From assembly GCA_036345935.2 (NCBI GenBank), contig JADWOT020001804.1:1-64000 (forward strand): a stretch of DNA of 64,000 nucleotides. The letters run 5' to 3'. How positions within the stretch are numbered: the stretch's first letter is position 1; every line of letters begins with the position of its first letter. Below, in pieces: positions 48,159-58,769 of the stretch. The translations under genes and the position numbers were made by a program. Source of the stretch: Taenia hydatigena (taxonomy: Eukaryota > Platyhelminthes > Cestoda > Cyclophyllidea > Taeniidae). Below the pieces are notes generated by a model that worked only from the letters and a program-made list of their open reading frames with translations, had not been told where the DNA came from and ran no database searches.

Positions 48159-48194
48159 GAGCCAATCGAACCAGACCTCACTTTCTATTGGCTC
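48159..48194. promoter_or_regulatory. Mirrored CCAAT pair upstream of kinase
   Basis: GAGCCAAT (48,159-48,166) and ATTGGCTC (48,187-48,194) form a perfect inverted repeat with a 20-base spacer, 83 bases upstream of the kinase ATG. CCAAT is the NF-Y binding core, and paired CCAAT boxes are common in promoters. The same element with the same spacing occurs at 55,320-55,355. A promoter role is inferred from sequence and position only. Confidence 0.55.
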
Positions 48195-48599
48195 GCCGCA
48201 TTTGAAACTCATTCACGACGGTGTGTCGAATTTGGAGGTGACGAAGGAATGGAGGTGAGTCGTTAAGCCTCACGCATGGATGATTTGAACGCCTTTTCAT
48301 AATGGACACTAAATGAAGGTCAAATATCAATTTTGCAGGACATTAATTTGGCTACAGCTTCGAGAGACTCAAAGCGATGTTGGTGCATTCATTGTGCTGG
48401 GGCCATGTTGGAGTCCTGTTAATTGCGTTAGCAGTCATCTTGATTCTAGCTTTATATGACGCCCTGTTTGGGAGAGATGGAAGCAGAATTTTTTTAATTT
48501 GCCTTAGGAGCGGCTATTGCATCTTCTCACTTAGTGGAATTCAACCCAACTGATCAACATGTGACAAAAGTGTTACCATTTCCTTATATCTGGACAACG

Positions 48600-49510
48600 G
48601 TAAAGACGATCTGTCCCACCACTTTTGGTATTCCATGTGTAAGAGGATGCACAGTGTGTTTGGCGTAGTAGGCACAAATTACGAATGGTGTGCATCTGTG
48701 TTGTTGCCCGATTGTCAAATTACTTGACATCTACCAGCATGCTGCCTGAAAGAAAAAAATCGAAAAGATCCGGGGTATGTGCATTACGTCAGACGAGCCA
48801 TCGGTGGGACTCGTGTGTTGCCAGTTGGCTTAATGAATCACATGGTCGTCATTCCGAAACAGTCACGTCGCTCCCCTCCCTCCACTAGGTCAGCAAAGAT
48901 TTCATCACGTATACCGAGGGGTCTTGGACCGACGGCCTACAAAGAGCGAGGTCACGTAGGTGACCTTAGATCAGACCAATGTTGGCACGGTTTTCATGAG
49001 CGATGCAACCAACTCAAAACGCATAGATATCCACTGCTTCTCGCTCTCTACACGAAATGCACAAATTCCGTGTTAGGAATTTGTTAATGATTGTGACAGG
49101 GTTCACAAGAGCCTGCGTGTGTCAGAGGAACACCTCCAACAACATCACGCATTCATGGATAGAACCTATTAACAAGTGAGAATAAATGAAGGCTGGATAG
49201 AGGCAAAAGGTTTCACTTTTTGGGTTCAAAGCATGATAAATGGAAGTACCCTTTGGAAATGACTACCTCGCACCCCTTAACTCTGTCCATTGCAGAGACA
49301 TAATATCCTTCACCATCTTCTCTCTGTTCGATCGTAACTTCGGTGTACCAGCAGCAACACAAGATTAACCTCCTCATTTTGCAGCACCTAGTTGACGTCT
49401 CCATATCCTCTTTAACATCTCCACACACATGTAAGTAGAGTACGACGCCCACAGCTCGGACATGTCAAGTCACCACCGACGGTAATGTGGTCACATGTAC
49501 AGTAAAAGGC
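48600..49510 (+). repeat. Repeat R2, copy 2
   Basis: Matches the minus strand of 15,230-16,310. Plus-strand frames such as 48,685-48,888 (TSTSMLPERKKSKRSGV) correspond to TSTLLSEKKVKRSKV in the other copy but in a drifting frame. Confidence 0.7.
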
Positions 49511-49645
49511 GTGAGGATGCAGTTGTTGTTTAATAAAGGCATCCAACTCTCGAGGGTTCCGCGTAAAAAAGGCACCGGAACACTCAATTATCGCAAGCGT
49601 GTGCACTGCAAAACTACTGAATCTGTCAGAAATAACCTTCGTCAC
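49213..49645 (-). CDS. Cysteine-rich frames within R2, unknown
   Basis: Two abutting minus-strand frames are open: 49,412-49,645 (FYCTCDHITVGGDLTCPSCG) and 49,213-49,452 (VTIEQREDGEGYYVSAMDRV, then ISKGYFHLSCFEPKK). Paired CxC/CPSCG cysteines and HLSCF suggest metal binding, and the latter faintly recalls a LIM or zinc-ribbon finger. In the R2 partner the same segments are broken (stops inside the equivalent of SAMDRVKGCE and HLSCF). The two frames would need a splice or frameshift to join. Confidence 0.35.
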
Positions 49646-49699
49646 CTTGCCAACGAACTGGTTAGAAAATAAAGCGATCCTAGTTTTTTAAGTTATTCG

Positions 49700-51899
49700 T
49701 ATGACGCATTGCTTGGATCAGTTCTCCAAATCAAGCAATTAAGCTTCTGTCTATGTGTTCTCAATCGTTAATCCAAACAAACTTTGGATCACATCTCCAT
49801 TGAGTGATAAAAAGAAAAGGTGGTAATGGGAATTCGTTTCAATGCACTTTTCAAGTGATTAGCAGTCAGCACACCCCAATCAAGCGACTGAGTGAAGGTC
49901 ATTGACCTCTAAAAAGCAAACCGTCTTCCATTCCGTAACTTCGATTCACTCGGATAATACCTATCCACTCTGCTCACCCTCGAAGCATAAAATGTAGAGG
50001 TGAAAAATAAATTAGCTAAACTCATTACGTACATGCGGAACTGGATTTAAGACAATTTTTGACCGCATCTTCTCCGCATTCCGTCAGCTGTGAAAGTTAT
50101 CAAGAAGGTGGAAGGGACAATAAAGATGCCAGCACTTTGATGTTGTAATCTCGTCTTTGAAATGATGGATGTAGTAGAAACACACCAATGGTTCCCATCT
50201 TCAATGTTATTCTGGCTGCGTGGTGGGTGAATTCGGACAGAGGTGACCGAGACCAAGCCATTTGTAAGCCATTTACTTATGCTCGAATTCGAAAATCACT
50301 AATTTCTTCTGCAACAGTGCGTTTCATTTCACCGTCTCCTCGCCTTGTAAAAGTGAATGCAACCATTTCCTTTCCTAGGTGTTGTAGACCGATCAGTCTT
50401 TAGTTAGGCGTCTCAACAATGATCCACTACTGCTAAAACACGGCACTTCAGCGTTAAATCACAATTGCCATGATGCTAATAATAAGTCTAGTGACTTTTT
50501 CTTTATTGACAAACCCATGCAACTTGTTTCTGCTTCAGCCTCGATGCCACTGACCTGTGTAGACTATGCTGGTGTAAGGTTAAAGTAGAAGAGGGATTCT
50601 CACCAGATGCTCGACATTTAAGTCTTTTGCATCATGAGATGACTTGACTGATTTCGCTAAGCAATTTTACTGAATAGAAGTGTAGAGCCTTCAATTTCCA
50701 CTTATTAGTGCCACAAGTTATCGAACTGTGCAACTTTGGAACCGCAATTTCAGAATTTCGTTGTAAACCGAAACTGTACTGCTTACAGGGCGTGCCAACA
50801 CTTATCGTAACTTGGCAGTATGCGTACTTGTTCCTGGATGCTACTGAGGTCACCAGCCAGAGGGGCGATAAATGGTGGACTTCTGAGAGGATGGCATGAC
50901 ATACAAATGCAAAGGGTGCGCAAAGAAGGCACGACAAGTCTGTAATTGCCTAGTGGGTGTTTCGAAAGGGCCACTTGAGAAGAAATCTGCGTGGAGCCTA
51001 ATCCTGCTGAAAACAGAGTGAAGAGGAAAACAGGTGGGTGATCGGGAACACCACCATCCAGGATATATGAAGATCAGCGATCGAGTGCAACTTTTGAAAA
51101 GTTGGAAAGAAAAGTGTTTTGCTTTCACAGGCATCTAAGGCACTGTGCTTTAAATTAGGCATGCCAGCAATGATCGCGTCAACATTTAGACTGGTCGAAT
51201 CGCATTTTACTGAAAGCATTCTGGAGGCGTCGTTTAACGTAAGACACTTTACAGATGTTAACCAAACTATTGGTTAAACAAATCTGTTCCTTGGCGTTGA
51301 AATTAGCCAAAAATTTTGGATTAGTCTGTTCGGTGATACTTCAGCTAGAGGGATTGAGACATCCATCATCGTGTATGACAGAAGAATTAAAGCTTTGAAT
51401 ATCTCATCGCAGACGTTGAGGTGATGACATCCACTTACATGCAGATGCACATGTTTCTGTTCCACTCATTTTATTTTCACAGATGCACCTAATGCGAAAT
51501 GCCTAGTTGTACCCAAGGGAGAGACAAACACGGATCCTCAACAATTAGCCTCAATGGCTGTGTTACCAGTCGTACAGTAGCAAGTGAAAAAAGCAACATC
51601 TCCTACGTTAAAAAAGATGGAGGATGCGGTATCCGCACTGGCTAAGTCTCCAGTATTTCCAAGACTCAACTGTATCCTTATTTATTCGCCTCAGAACAAC
51701 GATGAAGACAAATGAACCCAAATGAATTCTTTGCCACCGAAATGGCTAAAAATTAATGCGGTTACTTCTGATGAATCATTTATCCTATTGGCAATGCCTG
51801 CATTTCTCCCACGCAGTCCTCACTTCGCTAGCCATTCAATGTCTGTACTACAGCGGACATTCTGAATCGGCGTATCATTACGCCCACAGCAAGATGGGA
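49700..51899. other. Intergenic, overlapping weak frames
   Basis: Frames of 60-101 codons overlap on both strands (for example minus 50,632-50,937 and minus 50,850-51,134). None shows a motif, splice pair or conserved partner. Confidence 0.4.
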
Positions 51900-51939
51900 T
51901 TTCGGGTCGACCTCAAATTACTACTTCGATACCGATCTT

Positions 51940-52790
51940 CCCAACAACAAATCCACCCCTATTTGACACCTCATCAAATTTACGTCAGCAGCTGCTACAA
52001 CCACTGGTGCAGCCATCGTACCCACCGCCAAGCACGTGCCATCAACTTTTGGCGAACGTCCCCTCAATTCTAGATTTCCTTCTCCTCCAGCAACTTGCTG
52101 CCACTGTATCCATGCTTGATTCAGCAAACTTCTCAGGCACGTCAGACACTATCAGAAGCACAACTACAAGGTAGACGCAAGATTCTCTTTACCCCGTACT
52201 AAATTGATGAGATGGTGAAGTACTTTAACAAGGAAAACTACATCAATATGCATGAACGCGAAGAATCGGCACGTTGCATCAACTTGACGGAGACTCAGGT
52301 TGGTCAAGCATTGAGATGATAAAAGAACTTGTTTGATGGACAGCTGTTTGTGTGTAGTGATTGATTGTCAACGGTTAAATCGTCAAAAATGGTCATAATT
52401 TTGACCGGTGGGCGGTGGTCGGTGGGAAATTTCTAGCAATGCGATGCCTGTAAGACAGCCAAGGCTTCATGTCATAAAGAGAAGCGCCCCATCAACCAGC
52501 TCGTAGGACATCAGCCTCAGAGAAGGCTTTAGAACAGCTGAGAGCTCCCAATCACAACAGAAACCCCAACAAACTGTTTTAAAATTCAAGCAAGCCCCTT
52601 CGGGAGAAGGTAGCCATGTGTTGCCGAGGCAAAGCGGCAGTTCGGGGCGCTGATGGAGTCACTCAAAAATCACCCTCGTGCTAAAACAGATCAAGAGCAG
52701 GATGATGAAGACGAGGATATCAAGGATATCGAGTTATTGCTTTCTCTATGGAATATCCGCGGACTGACAATGGCTTTCATGGAGTGGCCA
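51940..52790 (+). pseudogene. NK-type homeobox pseudogene, copy D
   Basis: An Ala/Thr-rich segment (FTSAAATTTGAAIVPTAKHV) and then SQARQTLSEAQLQGRRKI lead into the homeodomain: LFTPY, a TAA stop at residue 12 (52,200-52,202), IDEMVKYFNKENYINMHE and ARCINLTETQ. The intron donor is exactly conserved with copy B (CAG|GTTGGTCAAGC, 52,299/52,300). Helix 3 is missing: the sequence passes from the intron into GGTGGTCGGTGGG without WFQN-type codons. An acidic C-terminal patch (DQEQDDEDEDIKD) survives and the 3' flank continues to 53,150. The copy is non-functional but useful for reconstructing the family. Confidence 0.8.
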
Positions 52791-52882
52791 TGATATTGGT
52801 GTCTTGCTGCTCCAACATTTTTGTAGTTCTGGCATCATGGCGTAATGACAATCATTTTGTAAGCCTTAATTTTTCAAAAACA

Positions 52883-52888
52883 AATAAA
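52883..52888 (+). terminator. Remnant poly(A) signal of copy D
   Basis: AATAAA in the position equivalent to 21,972-21,977 after copy B. Confidence 0.3.
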
Positions 52889-52929
52889 TAATGTCTTGCA
52901 AAGATGTCCTCGTGAGGAGCTATGTGTGA

Positions 52930-53350
52930 AGTTAAAAGTCGCTAAAACGAATTGTTTTGGAGGCGAGGGCCCACACAGTTCGATGTATCACACGCATAAG
53001 CGATGACTACGCTTAGCCAATCAAAGTGGTCGATGTTAATGTTCCATGTCACTTCCAAGTTCCATAGGTCAATTCACTTCCCAAAATTTCCTTTTGCATG
53101 GACGAATTAGCTTGATGAGTACCTTACAATCAACGCCTCATCACCTTAGCCTGGTTCCATTAGTAGCCATCTGATAACGTTAGCAGTTGCCCGCTGGATC
53201 ACGTCTTTGCTGAGACTTATTCTTCTGCAAGGCCGGAGTAAACGCACAAGCGTGCAAACGCATCCCCTGATCACTGCACGATTACGTCAACGATCCCACC
53301 CACCAATAGGCAGCTATGGACAGAAATTATGGAACGGGTAGTCTGGAAGC
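52930..53350 (+). repeat. Repeat R4 3' flank, with copy D
   Basis: The proximal part matches 19,610-19,800, 22,040-22,130 and 7,215-7,400; the distal part (53,160-53,350) matches 12,720-12,960. This is the most complete R4 tail and joins pieces that are separate elsewhere. Confidence 0.7.
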
Positions 53351-53498
53351 ATGCCTCGAACGGTCGCGACAAGCACAAACAAGGGATGAACAACTGCAAG
53401 AGGTTCTCTTGTACGAGGTTGACCTCGGTGCTTATTTGATCCAGTTTGCCCTACTTAAGGGTACAGCGGGATTCGGCTACACATTCGCTTCTTTTTGA
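53316..53498 (+). CDS. Small ORF, unknown
   Basis: An ATG-started 60-codon frame reads SLEACLERSRQAQTRDEQL and ends in a hydrophobic stretch with FALLKGTAGFGY. Its start lies inside repeat R4; the matching part at 12.9 kb is not open in the same frame. Likely chance, but the amphipathic composition deserves mention. Confidence 0.25.
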   Translation: MDRNYGTGSLEACLERSRQAQTRDEQLQEVLLYEVDLGAYLIQFALLKGTAGFGYTFASF

Positions 53499-54519
53499 GA
53501 AGGATGGAATACGTACTAGGGGTAAAGTTGGATACTCTTTTGGTAGACCACTTTACATATGTATGACCCTGCACTTCAAAAGAGCACCGTTTGAGTACGC
53601 TGCATGGCGGCGATGAGGAAATTTATTGTGTAACGTGGTGGCCAACACATCTATTCCCTCACTAGGAACATCCGCTATTTAGCTTGCATCAATCGCTCCA
53701 AGACGACCCCACTGATTTAGAAAGAAACACCACACACGCAAGTTAATGCTGTATTCTACAGCAATAGTTGCAGTGATTAATTTTGACATGCTAAGTGAAC
53801 TGTATTAGCCCCTAGCCATTTAGTTAACATCACTTTTAACCCTCCGAACCTTCTTACTTGTTGGCTAACAACTTGCCCTTAAGTCAGACTACCCTGTTTC
53901 TCAGTGCTAATCGCAAACACACGGCAACAAGGCGGTCAGTGAGGAGCGCAGTTGTACAATCCACTTCCCCTTCGCATCAGCAGTGTGCCTTTGCGGTCGC
54001 GTTGGGAGAGGCGAAAATTGTATTCGCTGCAAAATCACAATGGCACGTTCGTTTGTTCAAATCTTTGTTCACTTTGTCCGATCACCACTAATTTTCAATA
54101 ATCTTCTCCACTTTCACTTGCATTTATTGTGGATGTCTTACTAGGTGAAGCGAATGGTCGTAACATGTTTGAGGAGAGATGAATTCTTGTCAGCTACTTC
54201 CATTGCCAACACAGGTTGGCGTCGCAAGGCATTCCGTGAATGGCCACATGAAAAAAAGTCTACAGGGAGATGCTTGCTGTACAGTTGGTAGGACTTGAGA
54301 TTATTAAGTGAAGTGGAAAATCCTGCTAGATAGACCTGCTGTCAACTAAATAGCTAGGACATGCCAAAGCTATTTTGAGCATGTTAACGTTGGGCGCTGC
54401 AACATCAGCACCATAAGTGTTCGCAAACTATGCGTAGAATATTCCAATTGAACTAGCTCCGTGCCAAACTCTCAGCTATGAATGCTTTGTTTAGAATAGT
54501 AACATCAGAATAAACTAAC
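53499..54519. other. Intergenic, weak frames
   Basis: A plus-strand frame at 53,858-54,091 (includes AFAVALGEAKIVFAAKSQW) is the only coding-like stretch; it has no ATG at its start, no splice support and no family match. Confidence 0.35.
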
Positions 54520-54760
54520 CGTCTTCACGATCATTGTTCTTGCATTTATTGAGGAAGGAAGCCTCCAATAACTGCTTGGGATTACGATAGATCTTCTCAA
54601 ACGCTGATAACTTTCGCGACCCCCGCGGCTGTTTCACGTCTGCCCCGCGATAGAGGCGCTCCACTTGAATTGATACATCCTTAAAAGTAGCATTTATGCA
54701 CACAATTTTTCGTGGGACGAGATGGATAGATGCTGCCATTTGCATGAGATATAACAGCAT
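54520..54760 (-). CDS. Exon of unknown gene
   Basis: The minus frame begins with ATG at 54,760 and runs to a good donor (GAAGACG|GTTAGT at 54,520). It reads MLLYLMQMAASIHLVPRK, then VSIQVERLYRGADVKQPRG and SAFEKIYRNPKQLLEASF, ending KCKNNDRED. It has a hydrophobic start followed by a charged, helical region. It may be a first exon, or an internal exon if the frame extends upstream. No family was recognised, and the next exon was not found in the intergenic stretch to its left. Confidence 0.5.
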
Positions 54761-55319
54761 CCTTCATACCGGCTCTTTGACGCAATTGTGGAGAGCCAAT
54801 ACTGAATGAAGGACTGGCAATACCCCACCGAGATATTAAACGCAGACCTTCGTGGTCAAAAGCGCTTGTTGAATGTCAATGGAAATGCAAATAAATCAAG
54901 GGAAATTCAACACACTTGCAGTCTTCCTGCAAGGACTGCCTTAAATCACTGTCCCGCTGACAGCACAAACGCCATTTTTAGCTGACATTGTAGCAACTCT
55001 TATGGCGCACTCTATAAAGGCTTCCGTTATTTCCAACTCCACTTTCAATGATTGTCAACCTGGTTAGCCCTCACTTAACAGAAAATAGCCGTAGCATTAG
55101 CCAGTAGGGCATCATACACACATAGATGTGTGCATATTTACCAAAAGACTCACTACTGTCAGCGCCGATTAGGCCGGTGCAAATCTGAGCCGGTGAATTT
55201 TAAATGTCAGTCGAAAGTGCTTTGGACACGGCTGCTACTGCTCCTTGTTTAAGTTTGGCTGGTTTCCTGAATCCGGACGAAGGACAAACAATTACAATGC
55301 TAAAAGTACCTTTGTCTCT

Positions 55320-55355
55320 GAGCCAATCGAATCAGAACTCACTTTCTATTGGCTC
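55320..55355. promoter_or_regulatory. Second mirrored CCAAT pair
   Basis: GAGCCAAT (55,320-55,327) and ATTGGCTC (55,348-55,355) repeat the kinase-upstream element with an identical 20-base spacer, and about 100 flanking bases also match 48,140-48,230. No kinase frame lies on either side, so this appears to be a detached copy of the promoter segment. Confidence 0.5.
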
Positions 55356-55419
55356 GTCGCATTTGAAACTCATCCACGACGTCGGGTCAACATCAAGGGT
55401 ACCATGAATAGATATGAGC

Positions 55420-55800
55420 CGTTGATAGAGAATTCGCTTTCGAGACACAGACATTTGGCTGTGTTACAGGAGTTACATTGCTACAAATTTTCCTACCGAC
55501 CCTTTTTGTTTCGTAGCGCTGATTCTGGAACTACCCATTAACCTAACAGAAAAGTCAAAACTATAACGAGATTCAACAACTCAACCATGGACAATAAATC
55601 GCTATACACTAATATGTGTCCAGCGAAAAAAATTAATATGAAATCTTATAGCTCAACCGACCTGATGTCCGGCCAAGTTATTGAGACGTGCCAGTTCTTC
55701 GTGTTCGCTTATATTGAGGTAGTTTTTCTTGTTAAAGTATTTCATCATCTCACCGATTTGGTATGGAGTAAAGAGAACCCTGCGTCTATGCGAATAAACA
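55420..55800 (-). pseudogene. NK-type homeobox pseudogene, copy E
   Basis: The minus strand gives RRVLFTPYQIGEMMKYFNKK then YLNISEHEELARLNNL up to the conserved donor (CAG|GTCGG at 55,661). A 119-nt intron (55,543-55,661, acceptor CTGTTAG) leads to helix 3, VNG, TAG (55,531-55,533, replacing tryptophan 48), FQNQRYETKR. The N-terminal arm RRVLF is typical of NK-2 class homeodomains and is the best evidence for family identity in the window. The rest of exon 2 is recognisable as VTQPNVCVSKAN, then the homology ends at about 55,420, next to the detached kinase-promoter segment. Confidence 0.8.
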
Positions 55801-57400
55801 AGAACAGTGGTGCAAATAAATAATCAAACGATTCCAGTACCTCACGAAGAAATTCTCAAAACAACACCCACAATAGGTGTGATTGTTATAAAGGGTACCA
55901 TTAGTAGAGGAAAAGGAGAGCACAAGACACTACTTGCGACGGCTGTCATACCCAGATTCTCATTACCGTCATGCATATACCACAAAAAGGTGGCGCACCG
56001 CAAAAAGCACTCGTGTGACAGACAGTTAATTAGTGTCACGGTAGTAGGGTGCCAAATGGATGCACCGCGCCTTTGGCCATGTCTACGTGGGGCTTTTCAG
56101 CTCAACATTAAACGCCACGTTAAAAAAGAAACGCGACAAATGTTTGATATTGCCAAGTCCTGGAGTACAGGGTTGGAGGTCCGCGTGCACCCAACACTTG
56201 CTCCTTTACCTTGGGCATGTCTATGCTGGTGTCACTCCCTCCTCCTCCCACACTACCCAGTGCACATACAGCTCCACTGCATCGAGCACGACAGCACTCA
56301 GTCAACCAACATTATGTCTAGTAGACTAGCCAATATGTGCGTGTGCTTCATAAGGTGGAATCACAAGTACCGTGAGTAATTAAGGCAGCCGACATGGCGA
56401 AACATTCCATTCCTTCCCACAATGACTAATTTCTACCTTAACCATTGTTAGCAGCAAAAATGTACTCAAAATGAAGCAATGCTCCTCGAAACGAGTCACG
56501 AGGGCGTCAGGGTGTTACTTTATCGTCTCCGACAGTCAAATGTTCTGGCAAAGATAAAGCGATTCAGACACGACCACTCGCATCAGACAGGACTGTACAA
56601 ACGTTCCAAAGCCACATCTCCTTACCTTAAAACATACTGGTTCCGGGTGAAAGCTCCTAAACAAATGGAACGTGTGGAAAATGAGTAAGAAGAGATACGG
56701 TTATTCCTAAACCAGCCTTATATTCCCATAGGACAGACGGCGACTATGGCTGATGCAAAACACTACACCCTGCGCTCAGGCGCTACACTTTATCAATGCG
56801 CTTAAAAAGCAAATAGCATGCATAAATAGGGGCTCATCGAATGTACATATTGCGCATTCGTACGCACCTATAAGTCGGCGAGTGACTTCCTCCATACATC
56901 CGTACTTGGCTTTTTCTGCCTACCACGTCGCGCCCCACTTCGTGGTAGACTCCCAACAGTGACGACAGAGTTCCATCAGCAACCGCCGAATGCCAAATCG
57001 CCCTTCAGCAGCAGCATAGCCTCAACAAAATGCCTGTCCTTTGCAGAGTCGGAAGAAAAACCGCTAATGTGCAGCCTAATTTGTCCAGTTGTCCCAATTT
57101 TTCCGCGGTAAATCCAATGGTTGCATCCACCTATCACCTGAGTCACTCAATGCTCCATCTGAGGAATATCCTCACTTCTGCAGGAACAGCCGGAGGTTTA
57201 AAGAAGCAATGCCAGTCAAGGCGATGGAGTGACACGTTTTGCGATGATGGAATGGGCTGCACGCTGACGCCTCAGTCGCAGGAGTCTTTACGACCTTAGC
57301 TTGGGCTTGTTCCAATCGCGCTTACTGAAGTTACAGGAGACGACGCTCAGTTCGTCAGCGAAGAAAGGAGGGCACAGCTGCTTTATCTGCATTCAATGAG
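55800..57400 (+). repeat. Repeat R7, copy 2
   Basis: Direct partner of 39,280-41,770, shortened by several hundred bases relative to copy 1. The 190-codon frame at 55,807-56,379 is the longest in the repeat; the partner has stops in the equivalent frame, so it is not called as a gene. Confidence 0.75.
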
Positions 57401-57866
57401 TACGACAAATCCCACTGACACGATTACTGTAATAATTTGGCAAATGTAGCTGTCACATTGCATTTGTGAATAGACTTCGAGGGTACAGCACAGATCAAAG
57501 CAGCTTCTAGGCTGGAGTAAAGAGCACAAGAGAAGTCAAACTTCAAATTCGGCATTTTTTCTGCAACCCTTTGCAGCATAATAGATACACCACCATCATT
57601 AAGGTTTGGACCATCGTTGACTTTACGTGAAGCCTAAAGTGAAACAGTTTTTTCCTCCTTGAACTAACAGAGCTTATTCAACCGAAAAATTCCGCAAATA
57701 AAACACTTAGCATGCTCACCATATTGGAAGACAATATGCTACACACGACTGATGATCTCGAAACCTCGCACCATACCGTTGTTGTTGATACTGTTAAAGG
57801 TTGCCAAACCTGACCACTACGTTAGATTAAGAAAAAAACAGGAAGAACTAGCACAGTGGTGTAAGC

Positions 57867-58410
57867 TCATAATAAGATCTCACTCAACATGAACGACACA
57901 CTGTCTAATGGGGGAGTGCTTACCAAAGTACCGTTCCCTTCTCCCTTTCCTCCTGCCCTCCCGCCTGGCATCAACACATGCCGCACCCAGTTATCCATGA
58001 TGTTGGGGCCCTCCTCCAAGCACACGGCTACGCTGTCTGCCCGCTTATTCCCAGCGTGAAGATTTAGCCCACACTGAAGCGGAGGAGGGAGAGCAAGGAA
58101 AATCTCAATCGCATGCATTACTCCTCTAATGCATGTTTGAACACCACAGCTGTCGCCGTTGTCATGGACCAGTTTAAAGGCCTTTGGTGTAGTCTCAGTG
58201 GCTTTCCATGAGTCGGCTTCTACGTTCACATTCCCCCATGCCGTCATTGCCACTGTCGACAACAACGATGCATGTTATTGTTGACAGGCAGCCTGATGAG
58301 TCCGTAATTGACGACAGCGTTGAAGTTGAGAAGCCTCACGTAGCCAGCGTTGCGAGCAATTGTGACAACGGTGGCGGCAGCGGTGGCGAGGCAGCCAGTG
58401 TTTAGTCAGA
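57867..58410 (-). repeat. Repeat R6, copy 2, with open frame
   Basis: Inverted partner of 26,680-27,200. Here the minus frame stays open for 132 codons: DSWKATETTPKAFKLVHDNG, CIRGVMHAIEIFLALPPPLQ, CGLNLHAGNKRADSVA and NIMDNWVRHVLMPGG. No ATG begins it (first codon TTG), so it would be an internal exon. Comparison with the first copy shows conserved runs (WKAT.TTP, MHAIE, PLQCGL) in one frame, suggesting descent from a coding exon. The family is unrecognised. Confidence 0.45.
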
Positions 58411-58769
58411 GGCCGTCTATTACAACATACAAATACTGTGCTTACAAGTTTTGCGTACTCTGTTCTATCCTTTTTGAGCGAGAGTCGCCGAAATTGGGTT
58501 TTAACAGCTTACTTTCTATAAATTCTTGTAGCATTTATCGTTATTTAATCTGGTAACTTAGGTGCAGCCAAAATGTAAATTGCTTACGTTGGCAAAAAAG
58601 ATGAGAGTACGGTGATGAAGCGTAAATGCGAGAGAAGGTTTACGCACCCAGCCACTTTTGTATACTCATGCACACTTTTTCGTTACAAAACCTAGCAGCG
58701 CAGGTGTAGGTGCTGCGCCACACTTGATATTTGGGTCTTAACTATACTCTAATTGCCCAAACAAGCAGC

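Noticed and set aside
15400..49645. A LIM-domain gene in repeat R2
   Set aside because: HLSCF and spaced cysteines recall LIM or zinc-ribbon fingers, but the full cysteine/histidine spacing is not present, so no domain is called.
55807..56379. 190-codon plus-strand open frame, one of the longest in the window
   Set aside because: Part of repeat R7; the partner copy at 39 kb has stops in the same frame and the translation has no recognisable domain.
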